DNA from: Hamiltosporidium tvaerminnensis
Taxonomy: Eukaryota > Microsporidia > Dubosqiidae
DNA length: 64,000 nt
Direction: 5' to 3'
NCBI GenBank assembly: GCA_022605425.2
Contig: CM061255.1
Coordinates: forward strand, 248,001 to 312,000
Shown here: positions 10,920-23,495 of the stretch, one piece after another
How positions within the stretch are numbered: position 1 is the stretch's first letter
Layout of the letters: every line of letters begins with the position of its first letter
Position numbers and translations under genes: made by a program
The notes under the pieces: generated by a model
Database searches by the model: none
The model's input: the letters and a program-made list of their open reading frames with translations, nothing else
What the model was told of the DNA's origin: nothing

Positions 10920-11405
10920 GTTAATTGTTAGTAAGTATATTATAGTGTTAAGTAAAAGGGTGTTATTTATTAGTAAGTATATTATAGTGTTAAGTAAAAG
11001 GGTGTTATTTATTAGTAAGTATATTATTAGTGTTAAGTAAAAGGGTGTTATTTATTAGTAAGTAGGTTTAGTGTTAAATAAAAGGGTGTTATTTATTAGT
11101 AAGTATATTATAGTGTTAAGTAAAAGGGTGTTATTTATTAGTAAGTAGGTTTAGTGTTAAATAAAAGGGTGTTATTTATTAGTAAGTATATTATAGTGTT
11201 AAGTAAAAGGGTGTTATTTATTAGTAAGTAGGTTTAGTGTTAAATAAAAGGGTGTTATTTATTAGTAAGTATATTATAGTGTTATTTATTAGTAAGTATA
11301 TTGTAGTGTTAGTAAGTATGTTTATTAGTGTTAATTGTTAGTAAGTAGGTTTAGTGTTAGTAAGTAGGTTTATTAGTGTTAATTGTTAGTAAGTAGGTTT
11401 ATTAG
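10920..11405 (+). repeat. 42-bp tandem array with GGGTGTTA motif
   Basis: Units of the form TAGTAAGTATATTATAGTG + TTAAGTAAAAGGGTGTTATT, with TAGTAAG starting at 10929, 10971, 11013, 11056, 11097, 11139, 11180, 11222, 11263 and 11290. Two alternating variants are present (TATATTATAGTG versus AGGTTTAGTG). The tail to 11405 is a looser mixture of TTAGTAAGTAGGTTTA units. Confidence 0.9.
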
Positions 11406-11461
11406 AGCTTAGAGGTTTTGTCTATTATAATATATTTACAAGTACAATAGTCGTGTTATAA

Positions 11462-11618
11462 CAAGTTCTCTATATCAAATTCTTTATATCAAATTCTTTA
11501 TATCAAATTCTTTATATCAAGTTCTCTATATCAAGTTCTTTATATATCAAGTTCTTTATATATCAAGTTCTTTATATCAAATTCTTTATATCAAGTTCTT
11601 TATATCAAGTTCTTTGTA
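11462..11618 (+). repeat. 14-16-bp TTCTTTATATCAA(A/G) tandem array
   Basis: About ten units of TTCTTTATATCAAA/G, some extended by an extra TA, lying in the 5' flank of the cyclophilin gene and followed by a T-rich tract. Confidence 0.85.
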
Positions 11619-11653
11619 TTTTTTTTTTATTTTTTTTTAGTAGGGAGTTACAA

Positions 11654-11656
11654 CCC
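11654..11656 (+). promoter_or_regulatory. CCC start-site signal of the cyclophilin gene
   Basis: CCC one base before ATG at 11658 (GTTACAACCCTATGG). It favours this ATG over the internal Met at codon 32 and therefore supports the hydrophobic N-terminus being real. Confidence 0.55.
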
Positions 11657-11657
11657 T

Positions 11658-12299
11658 ATGGTAATGTTACTGATATTCTTTACAATATTAAAATTTATAA
11701 GAAATTTAAAGAAAGAAGAAATGATATTTAATAAGAGAAATGATATTTATATGGATATTTCATATGTAAATATAGAAAGTAAAGAAAGAGTGACTGAGAG
11801 AATAATTATAAAACTGTATTACGATGATGTTCCTAGAACATGTTTAAATTTTTATAAATTTGTTGAGGGTTTTGAGGTGGAGGAAGAAGATGGAAAAATA
11901 AAGAATTTAAGGTATTTGAACAGTACGTTTCATAGGATTATTAAGGATTTTGTTATACAAGGTGGTGATGTGGTGTTACATGATGGTAGGGGGAGTATTT
12001 CTATTTATGGGAAACAATTTAAAGATGAAAATTTTATGTATAAGCATGATAGGGTAGGGCTTTTGTCTATGGCTAATCATGGGCCTGATACTAATGGGTG
12101 TCAGTATTTTATTACTTTGGGGAAAGCTGAGTGGTTGGATGGAAAACATGTGGTTTTTGGTGAGGTTTTGGGTGAGTATTTGGATGTTATTAAAAGAATA
12201 TCTATGGTTGAGACTAGAGGAAGAGATAATAGGCCTACTAGTATGGTTAGTGTGGTTGGGTGTGGGTTTATTAAGAAAAGTGGGAAAGATGAGTTATAA
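11658..12299 (+). CDS. Cyclophilin-type peptidyl-prolyl cis-trans isomerase
   Basis: 213 residues. Cyclophilin catalyses cis/trans isomerisation of X-Pro bonds. Residues about 32-205 are the complete cyclophilin fold with active-site landmarks FHRIIKDFVIQGGD (catalytic Arg, Phe and Gln positions), MANHGPDTNGCQYFIT, and WLDGKHVVFGEV, which carries the Trp that confers cyclosporin sensitivity in CypA. It is preceded by MVMLLIFFTILKFIRN, a short hydrophobic segment followed by basic residues. This would act as a signal peptide or signal anchor and suggests an ER/secretory-pathway cyclophilin rather than a cytosolic CypA. A start at the internal Met (MDISYVN) would give a cytosolic form. The catalytic domain has no inserts. 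It stands alone between a repeat array and a gene desert. Confidence 0.9.
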   Translation: MVMLLIFFTILKFIRNLKKEEMIFNKRNDIYMDISYVNIESKERVTERIIIKLYYDDVPRTCLNFYKFVEGFEVEEEDGKIKNLRYLNSTFHRIIKDFVIQGGDVVLHDGRGSISIYGKQFKDENFMYKHDRVGLLSMANHGPDTNGCQYFITLGKAEWLDGKHVVFGEVLGEYLDVIKRISMVETRGRDNRPTSMVSVVGCGFIKKSGKDEL

Positions 12300-12544
12300 T
12301 TGGGTTTTTTATGGAATATTTTAAAGGTGATTTGCAATACTTTATAGGTGATTTGGAATATTTTGTATTAGAAAGTTTTTGATTGGTGGTTTGATATTAA
12401 AGTATTTTTATTTAATTTTTCTTTTTGAACCCCTGAATTGTATTAGAAAGTTTTTGGTAGGGAAGTAAAGAAAATTTGAGTAAGAATTAAAAAAAAGACA
12501 AAATTGAGAATTCATTTAGAAAATATAGCATCTTAATAGAAAGC
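12300..12544. other. Short AT-rich spacer
   Basis: 3' flank of the cyclophilin gene; no ORF, RNA or repeat recognised. Confidence 0.6.
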
Positions 12545-13170
12545 GACAGGTGTTATATTTATTTTCATGGCATTAACGCAGTTCTAGGTTTAACATAAAT
12601 AACTCCCTCAGCGCAAAAAGCTATCTTCTATGTTACTTAAATTTCAAAACCTTTTATCTAAAAAGGGTAGAGAACTTATTAAAGGGGTAAGTGGTTGCCT
12701 GGGTGTAATTGCAGGTTGAAATCCGCTTCTGGTTCCTTAGTTACAAGCAGAATCTCCACCATACCCTTACTGAACGAATATACTTTCTGTCAAAATATAT
12801 CCCTGCGACATATATGGAGTTTTTCTGGACATTTAAATATCATATATACGGATATAACTTCTTACTTAGCATTAACTGTATTTTTTAAAATGTGTTCTTT
12901 CTATCTCACAGGCGCCAAAACTTCCAACCTTAGTGAGCAAAGCTAGATTTCAATGCTTTTAAATGGCAATTACCTATAATATTGGCTGCGGTTTCCGTCT
13001 AGCTACATAAAAAACTACAAATTTCTTTTTAAAAAAAAATCATTATTTTGTAGGTTATCTCTTCATGATACCAATTCGAACCGAAAAGCCAAAAATAAAT
13101 GTGGTTTTCATCCTACTAAAATCTAAATAATGATTCCATTCCAATTTCACATACTTATTGACAAAAGTAT
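12545..13170 (+). repeat. Dispersed repeat family, copy A
   Basis: Shares with copies at 18990-19440, 28618-29295, 32843-33550 and 55775-57315 an opening ...GTGTTATAT-TT-TTTTCATG...CGCAGTTCTAGGTTTAACA-A-ATAACT and later blocks (GCGCCAAAACTTCCAACC-TAGTGAGCAAAGCTAG, ATGCTTTTAAATGGCAATTACCTA, CTACTAAAATCTAAATAATGATT). It is locally much richer in GC than the flanks. Its middle is diverged and it has no conserved ORF. Confidence 0.75.
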
Positions 13171-16100
13171 ATATGTTCTAATGAGCTAGCTGATTCATCT
13201 CAGTAAATGACAAAATTAAAAATTTATAGTAAATGAATGTATTATTAATTCGGAATTTACGCTAAATAGAAAAATAAAGAATTTGCAATTAAGAAATCGG
13301 AATGAAAAATTTTTACAAAATTTGATTTTATATGAATAGTGGTTTTATATGGGAATGTTGGGTTCGACGCGGTTTTAAATATTTTAAAGTTTTTTGCTTT
13401 GTGGATCAGTTAAAAATATGCTGAGAACACATATTCGTTTATTAGGTACTAATACCTGAGTTTTAAGAATTCACTGCTGGTTAATTTTTAGATGGAATCC
13501 GGATATATTTATATGACAATATTATTTTATTGAGAATAGTGTTTTCTTCAGATTTTTAGATTTCATTATACATATTTTTTTATTCTATGATTACATAGGA
13601 AAAAAACAATTAAGTTTAGGGTTTTTGTAGGATTAAGAAGAATTTTGGTTTATAATAAACTTTTGGGGGCAAATAATTCTAAAAAACCAGTTTAATCCCA
13701 TAAATGGTGCTATGTAATGAGTTATGTAGGTTTTCATATAGAAATTAAATAAAAATACAAGGTTTACATGTATTTTATTATAAGGAAAAGAAGCAAATAA
13801 AACTAAAATTATACAAAAAGTAAAGCGTAGTAATAAAGTTGCTTTCATCCAATCTTCAATAACTCATGATGAATATTTGTGGTATAAATGTAGAATATTC
13901 GAAAAAAGGCAAGCAATTGGTATCTGTTGTATTATTTAGAAATAAACGTAAGAAAATATTTATTTAGGTTGGCGATGTCATAAATAGAAGTTTTGGGATC
14001 TTTAGTTCAAAAGAGTTATTATGGATGAAAGTAAAATGATATTTAAAGCTGAAAAAAAATGTTTAAGTTTATAATAATAAAAATTAAATTGAGTAATGAG
14101 GTAATTCGTTCTATATTTGGTCTTTGGTTATGGGTTTTAATGACTTTTAGTAATAAATTATAGAATTTATTTTGTAAAAATGTCGTAGGAATGTCTTTCA
14201 GTAATATTTTTAACATTATCATTTGATTTATTTCGAAAATAAATAGATTATTTTTTAATTAGCTGGGTGAAGAGTATAATAGTTGAATTTATGTCTAGTA
14301 ATTAGATATCTTGATTAATCTACGAACTCAGAACATAATATTTGTAAAAAATAAAAATTATTCTAAGCGATTAATTTTGCTATACAAAGATTAAGTATAA
14401 AAGCTTCGAATTTTAGTCGTTCCTTTTCAATTTCTGATCATCAAGTTAAAACCTTTTTAAGTCTAAATATTAATTTAAATAACCTGATAAAATCTGAAGA
14501 GACAACAATTACCACGAAAGACCAGTTAAGATGATGAAAAGGATGTAGCCTAATAGACAACGGGGTAACCTAGATAGGATTTTTATAATGACTAAACAAA
14601 TTCTTATAAATAATTATTCTCGTATTATATAATTCTTGTGTTACTATAATCAATAAAGTAAAAGAAATGAGGAAAATAAGGAACAAAAAACTTTCAAAAA
14701 TGTCAACCTTTAAGCCTTTTTTCATATTTTTTTTCTTTTTCGGTGTAAACCGATTTTAAATTAAGTGCACGGATAAAACAGTATTAAAAAAATATGTTAA
14801 AGTTTGCAATGTTTGTACTTTAAACGAATATTCTAGATCTTTTGGCAAATTAAATATGCTTTTGCAAAATTTTAGAAATTACCCGTTGTTTTATCAGTAT
14901 CAGATATGATTTTAAGCTATAAAAACCCAGAAATATTTGATAAATATCAATTCGGGTGTTATGAAAAGTATATTCAAGTTTGTAAAAACAAAGAATTATT
15001 TGACGATGTCTATTAAAAAATACATTTAATATTTAATAAAATCATATATGTCTAAAATAGAAATAAATATTAAATGAAAATGTACAAGCACTTAATATAT
15101 TAAAATACACACTATGTCCTTTAATATACTAAAAAAGAATTTTAGATTTTTGGTAACCCAAAAATGAATATGATCGGAAAGTACGGTTATCTTTTCTTTT
15201 TTAATTCCGGTTAACGTAAGACAATTTTTGAATGTACACGATTCTAAAAAAGCTTTCATATTTAAAATGTCGAATGTATTTTTAAGATGTGAATTTTTTT
15301 AATTTCTTAGTAATTTTAGTCTGGATGGCAAAATATGATTTTTAGTCAAGAAGAAATCGGATCTTCCTAGCGTCGGATTATATCAATAAACATAATACCA
15401 CAAGTTTAGAATAAAAGAGATTTTATTGAAATTAATTATAGAATGTAACGTTCAGTATTTTAAATTTACTTTATAGTAAATTAGTATAGGACTAAAGATA
15501 AATTAACGTTATTGATAAATTCTATTCAAAATTATAAAGAGACCTAAAAATTATATTTAAATCAAAAAATTTAATTGATATTATATGAATTCTAAGGGAA
15601 AGTTTGGACAAAGATATGAATTGGATTGTAAGCTAATTTTATAAAATTATTCTTAGAAATTTAAGATTTTTCCATTGTCTTGTCGTTTTCGTAGATTTCA
15701 CTAAATATAAAACCTCTTACATGAAAAACGAAAACTATAGGTAGACATCTAAAGAGTGAATGCTAATCATTATGTCATCAGTTTTATATGAATATCATAA
15801 TTATAGATCTTACAATAATTGTGAGATTGTTTTTTTAAGAAGATAAAAAGATTTATAAGCAGAAAAATATAATACATTTTATTCCAAACAGAATATATTT
15901 GCAATATATTTACAAATCTATTTCGAATAAACAATATTTGAAATGCTCGCGATATTAAAAAACTTTTATTTGTTAGAATTGCTAATATATTAAAACCGAG
16001 AAACTTAAAATATAAAAAATAATGCGTTTGATTAAATAAATCTTATTATGGTTTTTTATGTTATATAAGTCCAATGAGATAATTTTAGAATTGATTTTAT

Positions 16101-18989
16101 CATCAAAACAAAATGATAGAATTCAATTTTGAATATCGGTCGAACAGAGAACAATTAATTATATATGAATTAAAAACCAGTAAATTTTATTTTTCTTATC
16201 GAAAGACGATTACAAACAAATAAAATGTAAAATAAAGATGAGAAAGCCTTAATTCTTTTTTGCACAGTACAACTATGAAAAATATTATGTTATCATTTAC
16301 TTATACTTATAAATAAATAAAAGAATTTGGCTTAAAGAACCACTTAAATTAAAATAATTGCTGAAAATCCGAATATCTACTTAAAATACCAATTTATATG
16401 AGAAAATAAACTAATCAGTGAAATTACGAGCAAAGATATAATTCAAAAAGTAATTTTCAGACGAAATAACTTAATTATATTTAACAGTCCTTTATCCGAA
16501 AATGAATCCTATAAAAATATTTTATATTCACAGTGTAATTTGATTCGTTTCTGTTTAATGTGATAAATTAATTTATTCATATTTTTCTTTAGGAAAGAAC
16601 AAAATTTTCAACATGAAAAAAAGCGTCAAATTACGCGGTATAATAAATAAATTTATGCCAAAAAACGTAAATTAATGTATTTATATATATTTTTCAACGT
16701 ATTTAAAGTTGTTTTAATAAAAAGAACTACAAATGTCTTTGTATTTGTTAATTTTTTGATAAAAAAATAAACTGCATTACAAAAAACTACTGCCATTATT
16801 TAAATCGCAAAATATTTGAGAAAAATAAACACAAAACAGATTTAAAATATTCATTGATTTAAAACAAATTTTTACATTTATAGTCTTACATTTAACTTTG
16901 ATATTTTTTTTATTTTATAGATGATTTTAATAATAAAATAAAACAACAAATTTTAATTTATCATTTACTGATAAATTGTTTAACTAATTAAACGAACAAA
17001 AAAAATACTTGAAATTTTTTAAAAAGAAGCTTGTATGCTGTAAAAATATTATGAATATAGTGAAATTATAAGCTAAATAAATCATTAAAAGCAATTTTTA
17101 AAACACTCATTAAATTTCTTGAAATTCACCAAAAAGTATTTAATGATTCCCAAATAAAATTATTTATTGATATTTTCACCTCATAAATTTAATTAATTCT
17201 TGAATATCGTGTTTTACTTGATTGGTATCGAACTGCTCGTTATTTTCTATATAATTTTGAAATTTAGAATATATTTTTTTGATAATTGTATCATTATAAC
17301 ACTCGACTGGGGTATCTTTGTCTTTATAGACTTTTTAAAAAAAATAAGTACTTTCAATGTAGTGACATCTACTATAGGATTTGTAACTGATACTTTAGCT
17401 TTTGCTCTCTGGTTTTTAAAAAACGAACATTCAAAGCAACAAAGTAAAAAAATGTTAGAAAAGCAAATGTATATTTCATATCCAAGGAATAAGTGATGAA
17501 AATTTAAATACAACAAAAATTACTTTATTTGGTAATAATGTAATTTATTTATGATAAAAATTAATTTATGGAACAAAATATAGATTAAAATGTAATTAAA
17601 TTTATTAAGCGGTCTAGTTTGTTTTAATTTTTGGTGAGAATGTTCTAAGATTTAAATAATATCTGAATAGAAATAAAATTAAATAAATATGAATATATAA
17701 AGTAAGAAAAAAAATTTGAAAAAGCTACTGTAAATAATAATATAGCAATAGCTAATAAATTAAAAAACAAAATAAGATAAATTAAAAAACAAACTAAGAT
17801 AAATTAAAACCGCAATTTGTAATCATAAGCAAAAAAACTTATTTGAATGTGATTTTTTTAATTTTAAGATTATAACTTAAACAGATAGTACTAATAAAAC
17901 TTTAACTCAGAATTTTCAATTTATTTTGGTTACTTATCCGGATTTGATTTGCAAAAAGTTTTTGATTCTGCGTGTGAACATCCCATTTCCGTCTATTTTT
18001 GATAATTCCTTGTCTTCTAATATTTACAATGGAAACTGATTGGTAGCATTCATTTAAATTTAGGACAGCAATTTATTTGTGCAATACTTTTTTATGTTTC
18101 ATTTTGTAATACTGACCAAGTTTGATTTAAAAAAGTATTTTTTTAGGTGTAAGCCTATATAATAGAAATTTTTATGTTTTATAACATCTCTACTTTTTTT
18201 AGAGCCTTCAAATATAGCTTATTTCTATGACATAGCTCAGAGATTCCATTGTTTTTAAATTTTGTTATCGATTAGAAGATTACTTAATTTGCTGCCTATT
18301 TGATGTATTTTATAAAAATTATAGTGAAATTGGCAAATATTCATTAAAATGTAACCGCTAGCAGAGTAACTTCGTTATAGTTAGATAATAAAATTATTTG
18401 AAGCGACTAAAACTCAGCCATTCTATATAAATAATCTATGAAAAAATTAGTATTTATATCATTATTTGAATTCAATCAAGAGTTACTTTTTTAATCGAGC
18501 GAACATTTATAATATAAAATTTTTCAAGAAACTGATTATTTGATAAAACAAATAGAATTTCGTTTAAAAAAATGAATTTTTAATTGGTAACAATTTTTTT
18601 ATAAAATTTTAGCTTGTTTCCCTTTCAATGAGTACCTCAATATATATATAAGCTGGTATACACTAGAAATATTTTTTTGTTAATTCTGAAATTTATTCAT
18701 TGTTAAATATAAAACTATTTCAATTTAAAGACTGATTATCTGAAGAGAAACAAACAACACTAAAAACTATTTTTAATCTAACGATTCGATGAAATTAATG
18801 ATTTGCAAAACAATTGAGTGATTTTTTGATGAAACTATGCTACATTATAATTGTTTCATCTGAATTTGTAAAAAAAGCAAACAACATACAGAATAGTGAA
18901 GGTCATTCAAAAAACTTGGTTTTAGCTTTTTATATATCAAGATAAAAAAACCTTCGGCTGAAACTTAAAGTATTTCTTTTATAAACTTA
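13171..18989. other. Gene desert
   Basis: Nearly 6 kb of AT-rich sequence with stops in all frames. The longest open stretches (71 codons at 13848-13633 minus with a hydrophobic N-terminus, and 98 codons at 17200-17496 plus with TTG start) lack a start signal and recognisable motifs. I see no tRNA, rRNA or retroelement motif. Confidence 0.5.
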
Positions 18990-19440
18990 TAAAAATTTGG
19001 GTTTGTTGCCCGCGTGTCAATATTTAGTCCCTGGAAGATACAAAAAAATACCCCTTGAACATTCTCTAACAAGTAAAGTGTTATATATGCTGGTATGACG
19101 GGCAAACGTATCAGTAGACTTCATTTCGGTCGCCGATGCATATCTTATCTAGAAGTTTATTAAGTTTGAAAAGTGTAGAGAATGTAAGGATACTGCATAG
19201 TGTTAGTTGAACCCGGGGGTATTTCAAACTACGATCAAATACTGTGCAATAGACACAAATGAACTTTGAGCAACTGCTTCGCCCCTTAATTTGGTTTTAC
19301 ATATATTTTAAATGCAATGCTTAGAATTATGGTCTTGAAGGGGTACCGATATGGTGTTGGAGGCGGAGTTATTTATATTAAAACTAGAACAGCGTATATT
19401 CCATGAAACAAATATTAAACCTGCCGTTTTTTGAACATAT
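18990..19440 (-). repeat. Dispersed repeat family, copy B
   Basis: Reverse-complement orientation. It matches the family in the opening block (GTTCTAGTTTTAATATAAATAACTCC), in GGGGCGAAGCAGT (shared with copy E), in TATGCAGTATCCTTACATTCTCTACAC and in AATAAACTTCTAGATAAGATAT. The 3' part beyond 18990 is too diverged to follow. Confidence 0.75.
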
Positions 19441-20265
19441 GAACTATTTTATTAATTACAGATCTTAAAATATATTTAATAGGAATTTATAAATCTAAAA
19501 ATAACAGATTAAAATTTTAAACACGTTATAAACTTTTATATTTATTCTTCCATCATATTAATTTATACAATTTAAAATATTACCAACTAAAGCAGTACAA
19601 GCTATAACGTTTTCTAATCAGAAATTAATATTGGGATTATTTATTTTAAAACAACCATAAATAACGCCAGTGAGAATATATTTTATACTTTTATATTTGC
19701 CATAATAGTATTATTACCTTATAATATCTTAAAAAAATTGTCATAATAACGCCTTACGTGTAGATTATAATAATTACAAATATATTGTATAGTTGCAATT
19801 CAATTAAAAATTCATTGTTTTTAAAATAAAGTATTTGATTATACTCATATTATTAAATTAAAAAGTATAATTTATTATAAATTTGTATAAAAATTCGGTT
19901 GAAATGTTTTTATTTCATTTACCATCGTATGTGTATAATTAAAAACTTAATTCCAAAAGTTTTTTTGTTGCTTAATTTAGAGAGATTTTTGGATATATTG
20001 CAATTTCTTCAGTATAAATATTAATTATGGTTCACTTTTCGTTTGATATAGTTTTTTATAATGCAAATCACCACATATAATATCATTTATATAAGTTTAA
20101 ATTTTTAATTTAGTATTTTTTGAATAGAATTGGTTTTAAATTTGATTTATTTGAAAATAGGAATTAATTTGTGTTTAATTTTTGTGTGATGAATTTATTT
20201 ATAGCAATTAATGTTTGATTATTCGTATAAAAAGAATTTAAACATTTTTATTTGAATTTTAAGAG
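19441..20265. other. AT-rich spacer
   Basis: No supported feature. It ends at the ATG of the J-domain gene, which has no CCC signal. Confidence 0.5.
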
Positions 20266-21272
20266 ATGTCATTATCACTTTACAAAATTTTAAATGTTAA
20301 AAAAACAGCAACCAAAGAAGAAATAGAATTGGCATGTGAAATACTTATAAAAGAATATAGCTTACACCAAGAACCAGATGAAGCTAGCATTTCAAAAATT
20401 ATTCAGGCACAAAATATTTTATGTGATACAAAAAAAGGGAGATATATGATTATTTAGGTGAAAGAATAGTTAAATATTTATGTACAGAAAATATTGACAA
20501 AATAATTGTAGAATTATTTAGTTATGTAAATACATATTCTTTTATATGGACATTTGGTTTATTTATCCTTACTTTTTTACTTTTTCCGTGGATATATTTT
20601 TTAAAGATAAAAAAAATTTTAAATTATTTAAGTATTATACTTATTCCTTTCATATTTGAAATTTTATTAACCGTATATCCGTTTTATAAGTTAATTATCT
20701 TCTTTGATGATAATTCTGCATTGGATTCTTACAAAGTTCTATTTATTAAGCCACTAAATATATTTTATAGCAATTGTTTCAACGGTATAATAATGATGCT
20801 ATCATTTGATGTGTTAATACCTAAATATTTTGCACTTCTCTTAGTTTCCCAAATAGAATCATTACCATCAACAATCGATACCGATACCAATGAAATGACT
20901 GAAAAGATACCAAGTACAGAAATATACAAAAACTTATTTGAAAAATTCTTAGAAAATATTTCTTCCATGATAATATTTGTAAAAGATATTCATCCATTAG
21001 TAAAATGGATGTTTGTTATCATTAATGTAACTAAAAAACTTATGAAGGCAAAAATGGATCAAAAATATTTGTACAACCTACTGGGCATAATGATTCCTTA
21101 TTCGATTACTGTTTTCTTTCTAACTATAGAACACAGTGCGTGGTATATATTTTTACCATTGATATATATATATTATAAAATTATTTATACTTTGTTTGGA
21201 ATTACAATTGAAATAAGAAATAATCTTAAAAAAGAAGATGTACCATTATCTTTATCATTTAACAATACGTAA
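20266..21272 (+). pseudogene. J-domain multi-pass membrane protein, one frameshift
   Basis: The first ORF (20266-20457) is a J-like domain: SLYKILNVKKTATKEEIELACEIL, then IIQAQNILCDTKKGRY. A one-base loss in TATATATGAT at about 20443-20447 ends it. In the next frame YDYLGERIVKYL continues exactly where DnaJ proteins have RxxYD, and that frame is open to 21272. The joined product would be about 335 residues. The J domain has no clear HPD (HQEPDEA occupies the loop), so it may not stimulate Hsp70. The rest has several hydrophobic segments: two around 20540-20700, one near 20780, one around 20960-21030, and two between 21075 and 21215. It is therefore probably an ER-membrane J-like protein distantly of the Sec63 type; that assignment is inference. 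Real pseudogene, dinucleotide slippage and assembly error are all possible. Confidence 0.6.
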
Positions 21273-22029
21273 AAATAGACAATTATTAATAGGAAAGAGT
21301 ATTGTTAAAAAGTTATGAAGTTATATATGCTTTTAATTAATCAAATATAAAACTGATATATAATTGAGTTAATTAAAGATATATTATAATATTAAGAACA
21401 TACGAGCGTATATGACAAGAAATTATAATAAAATCTTTTGTTTTTATTATAATTGAAAATCTAATATAAGATTAACAATAATATATTTAAAAAGAAAAAA
21501 AATTGAGTTCTTAATTTTATTAAATTCCTTGTAAATTTTTATTTTTTAATAAAAGTTTATTTAAAATTGTCGTAACTCAGTTCTGAGTAATCATACTAAC
21601 ACCCAATAAATAATTTTTGAATGAGTAACGTAAAAATTAGCAAGTAAAAACAAAAAAGGAATATAAAAACAACCAAATAAAACAATAGAAAGGAAAGATA
21701 ATTACAATAATCGTTTATAAAAAAAACAGAAACAACCTGTGCAATTCCTTTAATTCCGGGGATTTTACAAAAAAACGTTTAAAAAGGATTTTGAACTTCT
21801 CGAAAACCAAATTTGAGAATTAATAAATCATATCGATTTAAGCGTTGGTATTTTTTTAAATTAGAGTTTTTATAACATGCTATTGTGAAGAACCTAAAAA
21901 AATAGACTTAGGCTGACCATAAAAATATATAACATATATTCTATTTATTTAAAACTTTTAGGCAAGCCTAATCTGGATTACATATTTGAAAATACGGACA
22001 CGATTGGGAAAAATAACTTTTAAAAAACC
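21273..22029. other. AT-rich spacer
   Basis: Nothing recognisable; several A runs and no long ORF. Confidence 0.5.
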
Positions 22030-22480
22030 CAGAAAGAATTACCTTATAAGGTTTAACAACGGGAAATTCCCTGTATTTTTAGTATAAATGTGCCAAAAAA
22101 GTACTACGAAAATATTTGAAAAAATAGAATGTGCAATACAAAAGTTAAATTACTTATAATTGCCACTTGTCACACTGAGCCTTGTTTATGACCTTAACCA
22201 CTTCTAAACCGACCTGATAAGAAATATATGAGTAAAATCGAATGAATCTCAATTGGGCTAAAAAAAGTTGTTTAAAATTCAAAATTTACAAGGGAATTCA
22301 TCGAAAAAGTTAGATTATATTCTTTAATCAAATGACGAATAAGTGTGCAAATTTTTATGACTTTTTATAAAGTCTGAACGGTTCAGCCATGCACATAACA
22401 GTAATTTTATAAAGGAAAAAAAACGTAAAAGACAGCTCGGTTGAATTAAAAAGAAAATTAAGAATGCCAAATTTTTATTT
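22030..22480 (+). mobile_element. Old, diverged relic of the R2-like element N-terminal region
   Basis: Colinear but heavily diverged from 2730-3200 of copy 1. Matches include ACGGGAAATT (copy 1 ATGGGAAATT), ATAAATGTGCCAAAAAAGTAC (copy 1 ATCGATGTGTTAAAAAAATTAAC), ATTGCCACTTGTCACACTGAGCC (copy 1 ATCGCCACTTGTCTCGCCGAGCC), ACAAGGGAATTCATCGA-AAAGTTAGA (copy 1 CCAAGTGAATTGGTTGA-TAGTAAAG) and, near 22430, AAACGTAAAAGACAGCTCGG. It is too decayed to translate. It shows an older wave of the same element. Confidence 0.5.
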
Positions 22481-23346
22481 TAATGTTCTGTAATCTTTCC
22501 TATAATATAAACACATATTATGATCATGCTCTTTAGAATCGAAAGCCCAAAAATTCGTATGATTATCATTTAAAAATAAACAAATGACTATCATTCGCGG
22601 TTTATGTCAGGACTAATGAACCCTCTGAGCTTCTGAATTAAAAATTCGAGAAATGTGGAAATGGGAAGCATTTTTAAGGAGAAAATATTACGCTTGAACT
22701 ATTCTGAAAACAGGTAGAAATAGAATAACCACATTGATAACTATCTATTCAACGATGAGTGTGTTACTGAATGTGAGAATCATTGATTGCGTTTTTTATA
22801 GTGCATGAACCCCCCTGGATCTAGTGCTATTCACCCAGAATCGCTGATTTACAACCGATTAAAATAAACAAACGAGAAAACAAAGAAATGTCTCAAAAAT
22901 CAATGAGCTGGCGTATAAATTGGATTATAGCCTATGGAACATTAAAATAGAGGGTTAATGATGAAAAATGAAGAATTCATGAAAGTTAAAATGCTTTGAC
23001 CCCGCAGAACCGGCTTTCTATAAAATGTTAAAAGACTCGAGATACGCTAGAACATTAACCAGCCACATAATACTTTAGCGTTCATCTGTCTAACCTCAAC
23101 ATAGAGAGGGGGAAGAAGACCAGAATAAGTAAGTAAGCAAGAAACGCAAATAGCTGCTGATTGGGCATATGTTTTGAATAAAAACAGGTATTATCCAATA
23201 AACTTCAAACATAAATATTCATAATAAATAATATACCGTTAAAATTTTCTTCCTAAATTTGATCGAATAGATTTGTTCCATAATCTGAACATTTTTTATC
23301 AAACTTTCAAATTCTTCTATCTTTTAGATTCTTAATCTTTTTCTCT
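22481..23346. other. Spacer with moderately GC-richer patches
   Basis: No ORF. Patches at 22795-22850 and 22990-23120 are less AT-rich than the surroundings and may be further retroelement debris, but I could not align them to either LINE in the window. Confidence 0.4.
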
Positions 23347-23495
23347 CACAAATATTTTAAATTTTATTTTTATATCTCTTTATAACCCACATCCATGGTA
23401 TTTAACAACCGTATAAACACAAATATTTTAAATTTTATTTTTATATCTCTTTATAACCCACATCCATGGTATTTAACAACCGTATAAACACAAAT
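23347..23495 (+). repeat. 71-bp tandem duplication over the SF3A2 start
   Basis: Unit 1 is 23347-23417 and unit 2 is 23418-23488, essentially identical. Each carries the 5' flank, the CCC tract, ATG and about eight codons. Unit 1's ATG (23395) opens a 30-codon upstream frame that runs through unit 2 and stops. Unit 2's ATG (23466) is the functional start. Confidence 0.92.
23457..23459 (+). promoter_or_regulatory. CCC start-site signal of SF3A2
   Basis: TATAACCCACATCC precedes ATG 23466. An identical signal 71 bp upstream precedes the duplicated ATG at 23395, so initiation at either ATG is conceivable. Confidence 0.6.

Noticed and set aside
10920-11405. Regular array considered as CRISPR
   Set aside because: Units are contiguous with no unique spacers, and the organism is eukaryotic; plain tandem repeat.
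13633-13848. 71-codon minus ORF with signal-peptide-like N-terminus
   Set aside because: Hydrophobic residues are expected by chance in T-rich codons; the remainder has no motif and there is no start signal.
17200-17496. 98-codon plus ORF with two hydrophobic segments
   Set aside because: Starts at TTG, no CCC signal, composition like the surrounding desert, no recognised motif.
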